From Pseudomonas allokribbensis (GTDB lineage: Bacteria > Pseudomonadota > Gammaproteobacteria > Pseudomonadales > Pseudomonadaceae), in assembly GCF_014863605.1 (NCBI RefSeq), contig NZ_CP062252.1:3419001-3483000 (forward strand): a stretch of 64,000 nucleotides of DNA, given 5' to 3'. The position numbers were made by a program, and so were the translations under genes. Positions 19,986-28,117 of this stretch are shown piece after piece. The notes below the pieces were generated by a model that worked only from the letters and a program-made list of their open reading frames with translations, ran no database searches and was not told the DNA's origin. How positions within the stretch are numbered: the stretch's first letter is position 1; the number at the start of each line of letters is the position of its first letter.

Positions 19986-21053
19986 TCACGACACGCGACG
20001 ACAGAGTTCGTCCAGACGCAACTCGGCGTCACGAACGATCTGCTCGATCAATTGGGCACAGCTGGGCAGGCTGTCGATGGAGGCCGCGACCTGACCCGAA
20101 GGCAACACGCCTTCGGCCGGCAGCCCGTCGACCATGGCTTTCTGGATGACCATCGGCGCGTTGGCGGCCATGATGCTTTGCGCAGCGGTCAGGTCTCCGC
20201 TGCTGCGCATCTTCAATGCACTGGAAAGCAACTGACTCAAGCTCATGCTGCTAAGGCGGCGGTAAGCCAGACCGCTGCGCACCGCCAGCAACCAGCGTTT
20301 GAACACGCCGCTGGTTTCCAGTTGGTCGAGCAATTCGTTGCGGATCATGCGTTGCGGCATGCCGTCGATGGCGCGGCTGACGATGATCGCCGCCGGGTCT
20401 TTGATCGCCAGGTAACGCGCCAGGGTCTGCGCCGGCACCGGGCTTTCGGCACACATCAGAAACCGCGTGCCCATGGCGATGCCTTCGGCGCCGTAGGCCA
20501 GGGCCGACACCAGTCCTCTGCCGTCCTTGAATCCACCGGCCGCCACCACCGGGACCGACACTGCATTGACTACTTGATCGAGCAGCAACGCCGTCGGCAC
20601 CGAGCCGGTATGCCCCCCGCCCTCGCCGCCCTGTACGGTGACGGCATCCGCGCCCATTTCCACGGCTTTCTGCGCGTGTTTCAAGGCGCCAACCGTGGGA
20701 ATGCACACGACACCGGCATTCTTCAGGCGCTGGATCATCTGTTTGCCCGGGGAACGGCTGTAACTGACCGCTCGCACCTTATGGCGCAGCACCAACTCGA
20801 CGATGTCGTCGGCGTTGGGCTGGTACATATGGAAATTGACCCCGAACGGCTGGTCCGTCAGGCGCCGGGTTTCGAGGATCGCGGCCTCCATGTGCTGCGG
20901 TTCGATGGTGGCGCCGGCCAGAAAACCGAAGGCGCCGGCATTGCTCGTGGCCGCGACCAGTTTCGGGTCAGCCACCCAGCCCATCGCGGTCTGGATGATC
21001 GGATAACGGCAACCGAGCAACTCGGTCAGCCGGGTATTCAATGAGATCGCCAT
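19986..21053 (-). CDS. ipdC: IpdC-like flavin enzyme (nitronate monooxygenase fold)
   Basis: This 355-aa FMN protein of the NMO/enoyl reductase FabK family has RYPIIQTAMGWVADPKLVAA, VTVQGGEGGGHTGSVPTALLL, VVAAGGFKDGRGLVSALAYGAEGIAMGTRFL. In Mycobacterium and Rhodococcus IpdC (Rv3553) lies beside ipdAB and acts on 5-OH-HIC-CoA-type intermediates; the same neighbourhood is seen here. A GTG at 21059 overlaps the upstream stop (GTGA) and is an alternative start to ATG 21053. Assignment rests on fold plus context. Confidence 0.8.
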   Translation of the reverse strand: MAISLNTRLTELLGCRYPIIQTAMGWVADPKLVAATSNAGAFGFLAGATIEPQHMEAAILETRRLTDQPFGVNFHMYQPNADDIVELVLRHKVRAVSYSRSPGKQMIQRLKNAGVVCIPTVGALKHAQKAVEMGADAVTVQGGEGGGHTGSVPTALLLDQVVNAVSVPVVAAGGFKDGRGLVSALAYGAEGIAMGTRFLMCAESPVPAQTLARYLAIKDPAAIIVSRAIDGMPQRMIRNELLDQLETSGVFKRWLLAVRSGLAYRRLSSMSLSQLLSSALKMRSSGDLTAAQSIMAANAPMVIQKAMVDGLPAEGVLPSGQVAASIDSLPSCAQLIEQIVRDAELRLDELCRRVS

Positions 21054-21055
21054 GT

Positions 21056-21928
21056 TCACGCCCCACCCGTCGAGCGTTGCGAACTGGCCATGGCCTTGGC
21101 GTCGTAGCCGCCGAGCCGGTCGCCGGACACCAGTTCATTGTGGGCATGGGCGAAGTGGTGCAGGCCGAAGACCATGTCCATGGTCGCGCGCTTGCCCATC
21201 AAGTCTTCGGCGTTGTTGACCGCCTGCTTGCTCAATTGCAGGCCCAGGCGCGGCATCTGGGCGATGCGCCCGGCGATATCGAGGGTTTCCTGTTCCAGGG
21301 ATTCGCGAGCCACCACCCGGTTGAGCATGCCCATCTGATAGGCGCGCGGCGCCGGCATGCGTTCGCCGAGGAACAGAAACTCCTTGGCGATGCGCGGGTT
21401 GAGTTCATGCGCATGGGCAAAATACTCGACCCCGGGAATGCCCATGCGCACCACCGGATCGGCAAAATACGCATCCTCGCTGGCGACAATCAGGTCGCAG
21501 ACCCAGGCCAGCATCAACCCGCCGGCAATGCACGCGCCCTGCACCATGGCGATGGTCGGCTTGGGCATTTCGCGCCAGCGCCGGCACATGCCCAGATAGA
21601 CTTCCTGCTCCCGGGCGTAAAGAAACTCGCCACCGGGCTTGTTGGTGTGGTCATACCAGAGGCTCGCGCGGTCGAACGTCTTATCGACGTCCCGCCCCGG
21701 CGTGCCGATGTCATGCCCGGCGGAAAAGTGCTTGCCGGCCCCGCGCAGCACGATGACTTTCACCTCGTCATCATCGCAGGCACGGCGAAACGCCGCGTCC
21801 AGCGCGTAGGTCATCTGCGAGTTCTGGGCATTGTGATACTCGGGGCGATTCATGGTGACCAGCGCCACCGCCCCGCGCACTTCGTAGAGCACCACGTCGG
21901 CGGCATTATTATCGTTATGTTCAGCCAT
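21056..21928 (-). CDS. echA20: EchA20-like ring-cleaving crotonase
   Basis: This 290-aa crotonase has KHFSAGHDIGTPGRD and QGACIAGGLMLAWVCDLIVAS as oxyanion loops, and a C-terminal FGLHHFAHAHNELVSGDRLGG tail. In actinobacteria EchA20 (Rv3550) hydrolytically opens ring D of the HIEC-CoA intermediate and is encoded beside ipdA/ipdB. The gene order ipdA-ipdB-echA20-ipdC is reproduced here. ATG 21928 is chosen over an adjacent GTG at 21931. The stop overlaps the GTG alternative start of ipdC. Confidence 0.82.
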   Translation of the reverse strand: MAEHNDNNAADVVLYEVRGAVALVTMNRPEYHNAQNSQMTYALDAAFRRACDDDEVKVIVLRGAGKHFSAGHDIGTPGRDVDKTFDRASLWYDHTNKPGGEFLYAREQEVYLGMCRRWREMPKPTIAMVQGACIAGGLMLAWVCDLIVASEDAYFADPVVRMGIPGVEYFAHAHELNPRIAKEFLFLGERMPAPRAYQMGMLNRVVARESLEQETLDIAGRIAQMPRLGLQLSKQAVNNAEDLMGKRATMDMVFGLHHFAHAHNELVSGDRLGGYDAKAMASSQRSTGGA

Positions 21929-21952
21929 CACTTTTCTCCGAAACGGTGCGAC

Positions 21953-22747
21953 TCAGCGCTGGCCCGGCGGGTTGTCTTTGAGCTGGCTGGCGCGCAGGTT
22001 GTGCGGGTCCAGACGCTCGATCAGTTGCAACTGCGCGGCGGTGGGCGACGTTGTGGTCGGGCAATCCTGTGGCACATGCAGCTCGAATCCGGTGTTGTCC
22101 TGTACCTGTTCCACGGTCACGCCGGGGTGCAGCGAACGAATCCGCACCTGTCGTTGCGGGCCGAGAAAATCCAGCACGCACAGATCCGTGACGATCAGGC
22201 GGATATCGATTTCATCCAGCGACCAGCCCCAGGCCAGGCGCGCCGGGTTGTAGCCGACCGAGGCGACCATATCGACCTCGCCTTCGACGAACACCCGACG
22301 GTTATGGCTGGGCACGCAAAAGGAGTTGGCATGGCTGATCGAGTTGCCGGGAAAGCCCCGCACACCGAGCATTTGCGCCTTGGGTTTGGCGTAGTCACCG
22401 ATGCAGGAAATGTTGGCCTGACCGAAGCGATCGATTTGCGTCGGGCCCACAAGCGCATGACGCTTGCCGCCCCAGACGTTGTCGAAAATCCGCGAGAAGC
22501 CCATCCAGCTGTCGCGCTTTGGTTCGTAGCCGTTGCGTGCACCGAGCGGCACCGGCTCGGCGACCATGTACGCCTCGGAGTCGGTCATCAGCAGCTGCGG
22601 GTTGCTGGTCAGCATGCTCAATGAAGCGGCCAGGCGCGGAATCACCCCGATCCCGGTGGCGAGTACCTCGCCGTCGTCGCGCCAGGCTTCGGAAGCCGCG
22701 CAGATCATCAACTCGGCGAGGCTGTAAGTCGTTGCAGAAGTCGTCAT
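21953..22747 (-). CDS. ipdB: IpdB, beta subunit of COCHEA-CoA hydrolase
   Basis: This 264-aa protein has the class I CoA-transferase beta fold: VLATGIGVIPRLAASL, GPTQIDRFGQANISCIGDY, VRGFPGNSISHANSFCVPSH and LHPGVTVEQVQDNTGF. IpdAB of Mycobacterium, despite the fold, is a hydrolase that opens ring C of COCHEA-CoA. The beta subunit here follows ipdA by 12 bp. It acts in the cytoplasm as part of an IpdA-IpdB heteromer. Confidence 0.88.
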   Translation of the reverse strand: MTTSATTYSLAELMICAASEAWRDDGEVLATGIGVIPRLAASLSMLTSNPQLLMTDSEAYMVAEPVPLGARNGYEPKRDSWMGFSRIFDNVWGGKRHALVGPTQIDRFGQANISCIGDYAKPKAQMLGVRGFPGNSISHANSFCVPSHNRRVFVEGEVDMVASVGYNPARLAWGWSLDEIDIRLIVTDLCVLDFLGPQRQVRIRSLHPGVTVEQVQDNTGFELHVPQDCPTTTSPTAAQLQLIERLDPHNLRASQLKDNPPGQR

Positions 22748-22759
22748 ATCAAGGCTCGC

Positions 22760-23641
22760 TTAGTAGACCGGCAGAGGGAGCTGGCGGATGGCGTCCAGGC
22801 CGCCGACCTTGTCCAGATACTGTTCGTGGGTGCAGTCGACATAGTCGCGGACGTAGTCCTGCCAACCTTCGCCGGCCTGGGCCGAAGCGTTGTAGGCCTT
22901 GAAATGCGCCACATCGAAGCCATACAGCGGCGCGCAGGAAGACGGGTGCGCTCCGCCCGGCACGTGCGCCACGGCAGTGGTCAGGTTGCGTTCCCAGAAC
23001 ACTTGATGCGCCCGCGCCGGATCGGCATGGAAGTAGTCGCTGTCGACCAGTTCGTCGCACGTCACATAGCTGTGGGTCGCCGCCCGGACGAGCAAGTCGT
23101 CCATGTAGTGATCGGGGCCGCTGATCTGGCAGACACCGCGTACATCGGCGCGGTCGACGTGAATCAGCGCCGCATCGAGCTTGAGTGCCGGCATGGCGAC
23201 CCATTGCTTGTTGTCGGCATAGGGCGAGTCGATCAACTTGATCTGCGGGTTGTGCCGCAGCACGTCGGTGCCCAGCCCCACGGCCGTGGGAATGAACGGC
23301 ACTTTCATGGCGGCAGCACGCAGGCCGAGCAACAGCATGCCTTCGTCGATTTCCATCACTTGCAGCGCCGCGTCCTGACGCGCTTTGCGGAAGTACGGTT
23401 CGAGTGGAATGAAATCCAGCGACACAAAGGCAAACACCAGTTTGCGGACCTTGCCGGCCGCGCAGAGCATGCCGACATCCGCGCCGCCGTAGGCGACCAC
23501 GGTCAGGTCCTTGAGGTCCGAGCGCAGGATCTCGCGCACCAGCGCCATGGGCTTGCGCCGGGGGCCCCAGCCACCGATGCCGATGGTCATGCCGTCACGC
23601 AGTTGGCCGACCATTTCGGCCGTGGTCATTCGCTTGTCCAT
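22760..23641 (-). CDS. ipdA: IpdA, alpha subunit of COCHEA-CoA hydrolase
   Basis: This 293-aa protein has the CoA-transferase alpha fold with a glycine-rich start (GMTIGIGGWGPRRKPMALVREIL), VVAYGGADVGML, and VMEIDEGMLLLGLRAAAM, which carries the glutamate in the position of the catalytic Glu of IpdA. ATGs at 23656 (ATGA overlap with hsaC), 23647 and 23641 are possible. I prefer 23641 because it gives the MDKR start like the known proteins and places GAGG 9 nt upstream. It is the second gene of the hsaC operon. Confidence 0.87.
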   Translation of the reverse strand: MDKRMTTAEMVGQLRDGMTIGIGGWGPRRKPMALVREILRSDLKDLTVVAYGGADVGMLCAAGKVRKLVFAFVSLDFIPLEPYFRKARQDAALQVMEIDEGMLLLGLRAAAMKVPFIPTAVGLGTDVLRHNPQIKLIDSPYADNKQWVAMPALKLDAALIHVDRADVRGVCQISGPDHYMDDLLVRAATHSYVTCDELVDSDYFHADPARAHQVFWERNLTTAVAHVPGGAHPSSCAPLYGFDVAHFKAYNASAQAGEGWQDYVRDYVDCTHEQYLDKVGGLDAIRQLPLPVY

Positions 23642-23652
23642 CGTCATAGTCC

Positions 23653-24549
23653 TCATTGGCGACCGACACTGAAGTCATGGCCCCAGTGGCTGACCACGGT
23701 GCTTTCGAACGGGGTGTGCAGCTCCCAGTCGACCACCAGGCCATCGCAGCCGTACTCCAGGTCAAACCCGGACGGGGTCTTGATATAGAACGAGATCATC
23801 TGGTCGTTGGTGTGCTGGCCGAGGGTGGCGGACATCTTCACGCCGTTGGCCTGCACTCGGTCGAGGGCCCGGCCGACTTCATCCAGGGCGTTGACCTCGA
23901 CCATCATGTGCACGCAGCCGTGGGGCATCGGGCACTCGAAAATCGCCAGTGAATGGTGGCGACCGTTATTGCAATGCAGGAAGTGAATGCGTTTTTGCGG
24001 TTCGGCCGGGTCCGGTGTGAAGCGGACTTTCATCAGGTCCGACAGGCCGAAACCGAGCACCTGCTCATAGAAATCCCGGCAACGATCGAAGCTCGGCGCC
24101 GGCAGTACTACATGGCCCATGCCCAGTTCGTTGGTGACGAAGCCCTTTACGCCGACCGGCGAAACGAAGCGCGCGAAGTCCTGCAACGGGCCCCAGAACA
24201 ATTCGTGGCGGTTGCCATCCGGATCGCTGAAGTGCACCAGTTCCTGGACTTTGCGGTCCCGAGCCTGAGCCTCTGTGCCACGGGTGACTTGCACATCGGC
24301 GCGCTCCAGCTCGCTGACAGCCTGCTCGAGCGCCGCTTTGCCCGACACTTCCCAACCGCAGGCGCCGAAGCCGTTTTCGGTGCTTTTCTCCACCAGAATC
24401 CGGTGGTGGCGCTCGTCCATTTTCAGGTACAGGCGCTCATCGTCATCGCTGCCGGCGACCATCATGCCGAGCACCTGACTTGCGTACTGCCGCCACTGCG
24501 CCAGATCGCTGGATAACAGGGTGACGTAACCCAGACCACGGATATCCAT
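23653..24549 (-). CDS. hsaC: HsaC/TesB-type extradiol dioxygenase
   Basis: This 298-aa two-domain vicinal-oxygen-chelate dioxygenase has metal ligands apparent as H146 (GMGHVVL), H199 (GRHHSLAIFE) and E265 (GFDLEYG), the 2-His-1-Glu triad of type I extradiol enzymes. In the 9,10-seco pathway it meta-cleaves the catechol ring A of 3,4-DHSA. It opens a ten-gene minus-strand operon running to 14902, with a steroid box at 24646-24664 and a -10-like TTGAAT at 24620-24625. Confidence 0.9.
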   Translation of the reverse strand: MDIRGLGYVTLLSSDLAQWRQYASQVLGMMVAGSDDDERLYLKMDERHHRILVEKSTENGFGACGWEVSGKAALEQAVSELERADVQVTRGTEAQARDRKVQELVHFSDPDGNRHELFWGPLQDFARFVSPVGVKGFVTNELGMGHVVLPAPSFDRCRDFYEQVLGFGLSDLMKVRFTPDPAEPQKRIHFLHCNNGRHHSLAIFECPMPHGCVHMMVEVNALDEVGRALDRVQANGVKMSATLGQHTNDQMISFYIKTPSGFDLEYGCDGLVVDWELHTPFESTVVSHWGHDFSVGRQ

Positions 24550-24619
24550 GGATGCACTCCTCGTTGTTCTCAGGCCGAGCCGCCCGGCGGCGATTGCCGG
24601 GGAGACTGTATTGGGGCCT

Positions 24620-24664
24620 ATTCAAACGGGTTCGCCAGGGGGAAACATCGTCCAATGGGACTAG
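24620..24664 (-). promoter_or_regulatory. Steroid-cluster box 1 and promoter of the hsaC operon
   Basis: On the minus strand CTAGTCCCATTGGACGATG occupies 24664-24646 and TTGAAT occupies 24625-24620. The hexamer begins 28 nt after the first G of GGAC, the spacing seen at nearly all other copies. It lies about 97 bp before the hsaC start codon. Confidence 0.75.
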
Positions 24665-24686
24665 CGCAGACCCGGAATACAGGCAT

Positions 24687-24712
24687 AAAAAAACGGGCCT
24701 TGGGGACCCGTT
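24687..24712 (-). terminator. Rho-independent terminator after the LLM gene
   Basis: On the minus strand AACGGG, an inner CCCAAGG-containing loop and CCCGTT are followed by seven T. It separates the luciferase-like gene (ending at 24896) from the hsaC promoter. Confidence 0.7.
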
Positions 24713-24761
24713 GGAAATGGGGACTGGATTCCGTTCCAGACCTTGTGCGCGAGCAGTTGAT

Positions 24762-24872
24762 GATCGTTCCCACGCTCCGCGTGGGAATGCCTCAATGGAC
24801 GCTCTGCGTCCGCTGTTGAATGGGACGCGGAGCGTCCCGGGCTCCATTCCCACGCGGAGCGTGGGAACGATC
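24762..24872. repeat. REP doublet (REPIN)
   Basis: GATCGTTCCCACGCTCCG opens the left unit (24762 onward). The right unit (to 24872) is its perfect 28-bp inverse, ending CGGAGCGTGGGAACGATC. Each unit contains its own GCG-centred palindrome, and two more GGACGC/GCGTCC palindromes (24798-24812 and 24822-24838) lie between. This is the classic Pseudomonas REP doublet. It sits in the LLM-hsaC spacer, downstream of the LLM stop and upstream of its terminator. Confidence 0.85.
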
Positions 24873-24895
24873 AGGTGAGTGCAGTGTGGGAGCTA

Positions 24896-26026
24896 TCACG
24901 CTGGTCCGGATTTGCGGAAATGCGGAATCACCTTCTCGCCAATATTCTTCAACGTCTCCATCTGCGCCCACTGCGGTACGGTGCCCATCTGGCAGATGAA
25001 CAGGATTTCGTCGGCGCCGGCGTCGATCAGTCGCTGCACGTAGCCGATGCAATCCTCGACAGTGCCGTAGGCATGGTTGGGGTTCATCATGGCCATGGTC
25101 GGGTCGGAGAAATCGACGCTGACCTCTTCCGAGGCAAAACGCGACTTGATCACGCTCTGCCCGTTGCCATCGACGAAAGTGTCGTCCTTCCACTTTTCCG
25201 GGTCCGGACGCTCGCCGCCGCCGTACCAGTAACCCAGCGACTCCATGAAATAGCGCTGGCCACGGATGCCGATACGCCGCGCTTCTTCGTTGTTTTCCAG
25301 CACGATCGCCGGGCACAGCGCCGCGATATGACGGTTGGGACGGAAGCCCACCTGGTGTTTCACGTCACGGTTGTCCCAGGCCTGGTGATAGACCTCGACC
25401 TTCTTGGCGATTTCTTCCGGCCCGCCAAAACCCAGCACCAGCGCGCCCATGCCACGGCTGCCAGCCTTTTTCAGCGAGTCGGTGTTGGTGCAAGCCAGGT
25501 ACATCGGCGGGTGCGGATCCTGGTAAGGCTTGGGATGGATCGGCCGTTTCGGAATCTGCACGAAGTCGCCCTGGTGCTCGATTTCGTCGAACACGAACAT
25601 TTTCGGGATCAGGTACATCATCTCGTCGATCTGCGGCTGCAACGTCGTCAGGTCATAGCCGAAGGTGCCGGCCTCCTGCTGGGTGCCACCCTTGCCGACA
25701 CCGAAATGCACCCGGCCCTTGGACAGCAGGTCGAGAGTAGCGATGCGTTCGGCGACTTTCACCGGGTGGTTCATCGCCGGTGGCAGGCAGACCACGCCGT
25801 GGCCGATGCCGATCCGCTCGGTCTTGCCGGCGACGAACGCCAGCATGGTTTCCGGCGCGGACATGTGCGAGTAGTTGCTCAGTGCCGTGTGCTCCACGCA
25901 CCAGAACGTATCGAAGCCCAGTTTGTCGGCCAGCACGGCCTGTTCGACGGTGTCTTCGAAAATCTTGCGATCGCCTTCACGGCTGGAGTCCACCGTCTGG
26001 GCTTCGTAAATCAGGGAAAATTTCAT
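24896..26026 (-). CDS. Luciferase-like (LLM) flavin monooxygenase
   Basis: This 376-aa protein of the bacterial-luciferase superfamily has LADKLGFDTFWCVEHTAL, GKTERIGIGHGVVCLPPAMNHPVKVAER, TLDLLSKGRVHFGVGKGG, GTVEDCIGYVQRLIDAGAD. Members use reduced flavin and oxygen, often on ketones or aldehydes. ATG 26026 starts the conserved beta-strand. The gene is monocistronic, with its own weak steroid box at 26113-26131 and a terminator at 24687-24712, so it seems co-regulated with the pathway. No step of the canonical seco pathway needs it; a Baeyer-Villiger-type or side reaction is only a guess. Confidence 0.8.
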   Translation of the reverse strand: MKFSLIYEAQTVDSSREGDRKIFEDTVEQAVLADKLGFDTFWCVEHTALSNYSHMSAPETMLAFVAGKTERIGIGHGVVCLPPAMNHPVKVAERIATLDLLSKGRVHFGVGKGGTQQEAGTFGYDLTTLQPQIDEMMYLIPKMFVFDEIEHQGDFVQIPKRPIHPKPYQDPHPPMYLACTNTDSLKKAGSRGMGALVLGFGGPEEIAKKVEVYHQAWDNRDVKHQVGFRPNRHIAALCPAIVLENNEEARRIGIRGQRYFMESLGYWYGGGERPDPEKWKDDTFVDGNGQSVIKSRFASEEVSVDFSDPTMAMMNPNHAYGTVEDCIGYVQRLIDAGADEILFICQMGTVPQWAQMETLKNIGEKVIPHFRKSGPA

Positions 26027-26086
26027 GGTTGATCCTTGTACTTGTTGGATGCGCAGCCGGCGCCGGAGAACCACGCCTTCGCGCTA

Positions 26087-26131
26087 ATGCTCGGGCATCC
26101 TCGAGGCGCTCGAATCCTGCAAACGGACTAG
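26087..26131 (-). promoter_or_regulatory. Steroid-cluster box 2 (degenerate) before the LLM gene
   Basis: Minus strand 26131-26113 reads CTAGTCCGTTTGCAGGATT: a perfect left half-site and a poor right half. A weak -10 candidate GAGCAT (26092-26087) keeps the 28-nt spacing. It lies about 87 bp before the start codon. Confidence 0.5.
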
Positions 26132-26150
26132 CCGATTCAGCGCAGTGCGG

Positions 26151-27335
26151 TCAGAGGAAAAAGTCGTTGCTGTCCTGGCCCATGCTCACGGCGCCGAGGT
26201 TCCAGGCGTACTTCGCCGGGCTGTTGGCGACGTGGGCGCGACCGGTGTGAATGTCGCGAAAGGCGCGGTTGATCGGGTGGCTGCGGAAGATCGTCGAGGC
26301 GCCGCTGTTGAACATCAGCTCGCCCACCGCTTTCGCGCATTTGTCGGCTACCCGTGCGGAGTCGTAACGCATCTTCACCCGCTCGGGCATGCTCAGCGGC
26401 TCGGCTTTTTGCGCCCGTTCCAGCATCAAGGCGAAGTTGCGATAGAGCACGGTCTTGCATTCGTCGACGCAGACCATGGCGTTGGCCAGCGCCGATTGCG
26501 CGGCCGGGTCCTGGACCATCTTGCGTCCGTCGTTGACCCCGACCCGTGCGCGGTTGTGTTCGACAAACTGATCCACCGCGCCTTGCAGCGCACCGATGGC
26601 CGCCGACGACACCGCCCGCACGAAAATCTGCCCGAACGGCAGGCGAAACAGCGGTGCGGTGTTCACCGCATTTCCGGGGCTGTTCTGCATGAAACCGTCG
26701 AACGCCCGATGGGTGCGGTACTCGGGGACGAAGGCGTTCTCGACCAGGATGTCGTGAGAGCCGGTGGCTTCGAGCCCCATGACATTCCAGTTATCGAGGA
26801 TTTGGTAGTCACTGCGCGGCACCAGGAACGTCCGGTAATCCGGCGCACCACCGGCCTCTTCCGCCGGCACCAAGGCCCCGAGAAATGCCCATTCGCAATG
26901 CTTGCTGCCGGACGAAAAGCCCCAGCGCCCACTGAGCCTGAAACCGCCCTCCACCCGTTCGACCTTGCCCACCGGCATATAGGAAGAAGAGATCAGCACG
27001 CTGGAGTCGTCGCCCCAGACATCCTGCGCCGCACGGTCATCGAACAGCGCCATCTGCCAGTTATGAATCGCCACAACGCCAAGCACCCAGGCCGAAGACA
27101 TGCAGCCCTCGGCGAGGGTCATCTGCACTTCGAAGAAGTCCTTGGGTTCCAGCTCGTAGCCTTCCCAGCGTGCCGGCTGCAGGATGCGAAAGAACCCCGC
27201 TTCCTGAAAATCCTTCAGGGTCTCTTCCGGCAACTGGCCGGTTTGCGCGGCGTCCAGGGCGCGCTCACGCAGAATCGGTACCAGCTCGCGGGCACGCTGG
27301 CTCAGACGCTGGCGAATCAGGTCTTGGTTGAGCAT
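26151..27335 (-). CDS. hsaA: HsaA-type flavin-dependent 3-HSA monooxygenase, oxygenase component
   Basis: This 394-aa group D flavin monooxygenase has the acyl-CoA dehydrogenase fold: LAEGCMSSAWVLGVVAIHNWQ, LSGRWGFSSGSKHCEWAFLG, VMGLEATGSHDILVENAFVP and a C-terminal RDIHTGRAHVANSPAKYAWNLG. In steroid degradation it hydroxylates ring A of 3-HSA to the catechol using reduced flavin from HsaB. ATG 27335 begins the conserved protein (MLNQDLIRQRL). It is monocistronic and divergent from hsaB across 257 bp that carries two boxes. Confidence 0.9.
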   Translation of the reverse strand: MLNQDLIRQRLSQRARELVPILRERALDAAQTGQLPEETLKDFQEAGFFRILQPARWEGYELEPKDFFEVQMTLAEGCMSSAWVLGVVAIHNWQMALFDDRAAQDVWGDDSSVLISSSYMPVGKVERVEGGFRLSGRWGFSSGSKHCEWAFLGALVPAEEAGGAPDYRTFLVPRSDYQILDNWNVMGLEATGSHDILVENAFVPEYRTHRAFDGFMQNSPGNAVNTAPLFRLPFGQIFVRAVSSAAIGALQGAVDQFVEHNRARVGVNDGRKMVQDPAAQSALANAMVCVDECKTVLYRNFALMLERAQKAEPLSMPERVKMRYDSARVADKCAKAVGELMFNSGASTIFRSHPINRAFRDIHTGRAHVANSPAKYAWNLGAVSMGQDSNDFFL

Positions 27336-27425
27336 TTTTATTGTTCTCCATTGTTCACCCCGTCCGCCGGGGCGCGCGTGCAGCGAGGCACGTGCCGCAC
27401 TTGCGGTGCCTGCCTCCTGTGCGGC

Positions 27426-27471
27426 ATTCAAACAATGTGAAAAGTGCCGGGCATCCCTCAAACGGACCATG
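27426..27471 (-). promoter_or_regulatory. Steroid-cluster box 3 and promoter of hsaA
   Basis: Minus strand 27471-27452 reads CATGGTCCGTTTGAGGGATG. A -10-like TTGAAT (27431-27426), identical to that of hsaC, starts 28 nt after the first base of the right half-site. It is more degenerate than box 4, about 116 bp before hsaA. Confidence 0.6.
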
Positions 27472-27512
27472 TCGGCGATGATCCGAAGCACGTACGCAGA
27501 CCGCCCAAAGGC

Positions 27513-27557
27513 CTAGTCCCCTCGGACGATGCTGCGCAGGCACGCCAGCGCAAAAAT
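27513..27557 (+). promoter_or_regulatory. Steroid-cluster box 4 and promoter of the hsaB operon
   Basis: CTAGTCCCCTCGGACGATG lies at 27513-27531 and an AT-rich -10 candidate AAAAAT at 27552-27557 (28-nt spacing). It is 62 bp upstream of hsaB and is a near-consensus copy. Confidence 0.75.
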
Positions 27558-27592
27558 CCATCGCACTCCAGTACAACCACAGGACGAGTGCG

Positions 27593-28108
27593 ATGAACGA
27601 CGTCAATCTGAAAGCCGACATGCTCCAGGCCATGCGCCGTCTGGCCAAGTCAGTCACCATCATCAGTACCAGCAACGGCTCCGAGCGTTTCGCCATGGCC
27701 GCCACAGCGGTCGATTCCCTCAGCACCGAGCCGCCATCGCTGCTGATCTGCGTGAACAAGACCGCCTCTTCCCACGCGGCACTGGCCACCGGCGCGGACT
27801 TCTGCGTGAACATCCTCGGCGTCGAACAACAAGGTCTGGCCCATCGCTGCAGCGGTTCGATCAAAGGCGAGGCGCGCTTCGACCAGGGCAACTGGCTGAC
27901 CAGCCCCGGCGGCATTCCGTATCTGAGTGACGCTCAGTCGGCGATACTCTGCCGTCAGGACGGCCACTTCAGCTATGGCACCCACACCGTGTTCATCGGG
28001 CGCATCCTGCAAATCTACACCAGCGACACCATCACCCCGCTGGTCTACCTCGACGGCAGCTACACCACCACCGCCAACCCGGCATCTGCCTTTGCTGCTG
28101 CGGGCTGA
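27593..28108 (+). CDS. hsaB: HsaB-type flavin reductase
   Basis: This 171-aa NAD(P)H:flavin reductase of the split-barrel HpaC/HsaB family has MRRLAKSVTIISTSNG, FAMAATAVDSLSTEPPSLLICVNKTAS, FCVNILGVEQQGLA and a C-terminal DGHFSYGTHTVFIGRI. It supplies reduced flavin to HsaA, whose gene is divergent. It is the first gene of a four-gene plus-strand operon (hsaB, Delta4-dehydrogenase, 3beta/17beta-HSD, kshB). Confidence 0.88.
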   Translation: MNDVNLKADMLQAMRRLAKSVTIISTSNGSERFAMAATAVDSLSTEPPSLLICVNKTASSHAALATGADFCVNILGVEQQGLAHRCSGSIKGEARFDQGNWLTSPGGIPYLSDAQSAILCRQDGHFSYGTHTVFIGRILQIYTSDTITPLVYLDGSYTTTANPASAFAAAG

Positions 28109-28117
28109 GGCCGGGCC

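Noticed and set aside
21041..22624. Very long open frame on the plus strand (527 codons)
   Set aside because: It lies antisense to echA20 and ipdB, its His/Arg/Gly-rich translation has no family features, and it is a GC-rich shadow frame.
22760..23641. Ordinary acetoacetate/glutaconate CoA-transferase alpha subunit
   Set aside because: Sequence features and the ipdB-echA20-ipdC neighbours fit the IpdAB hydrolase much better.
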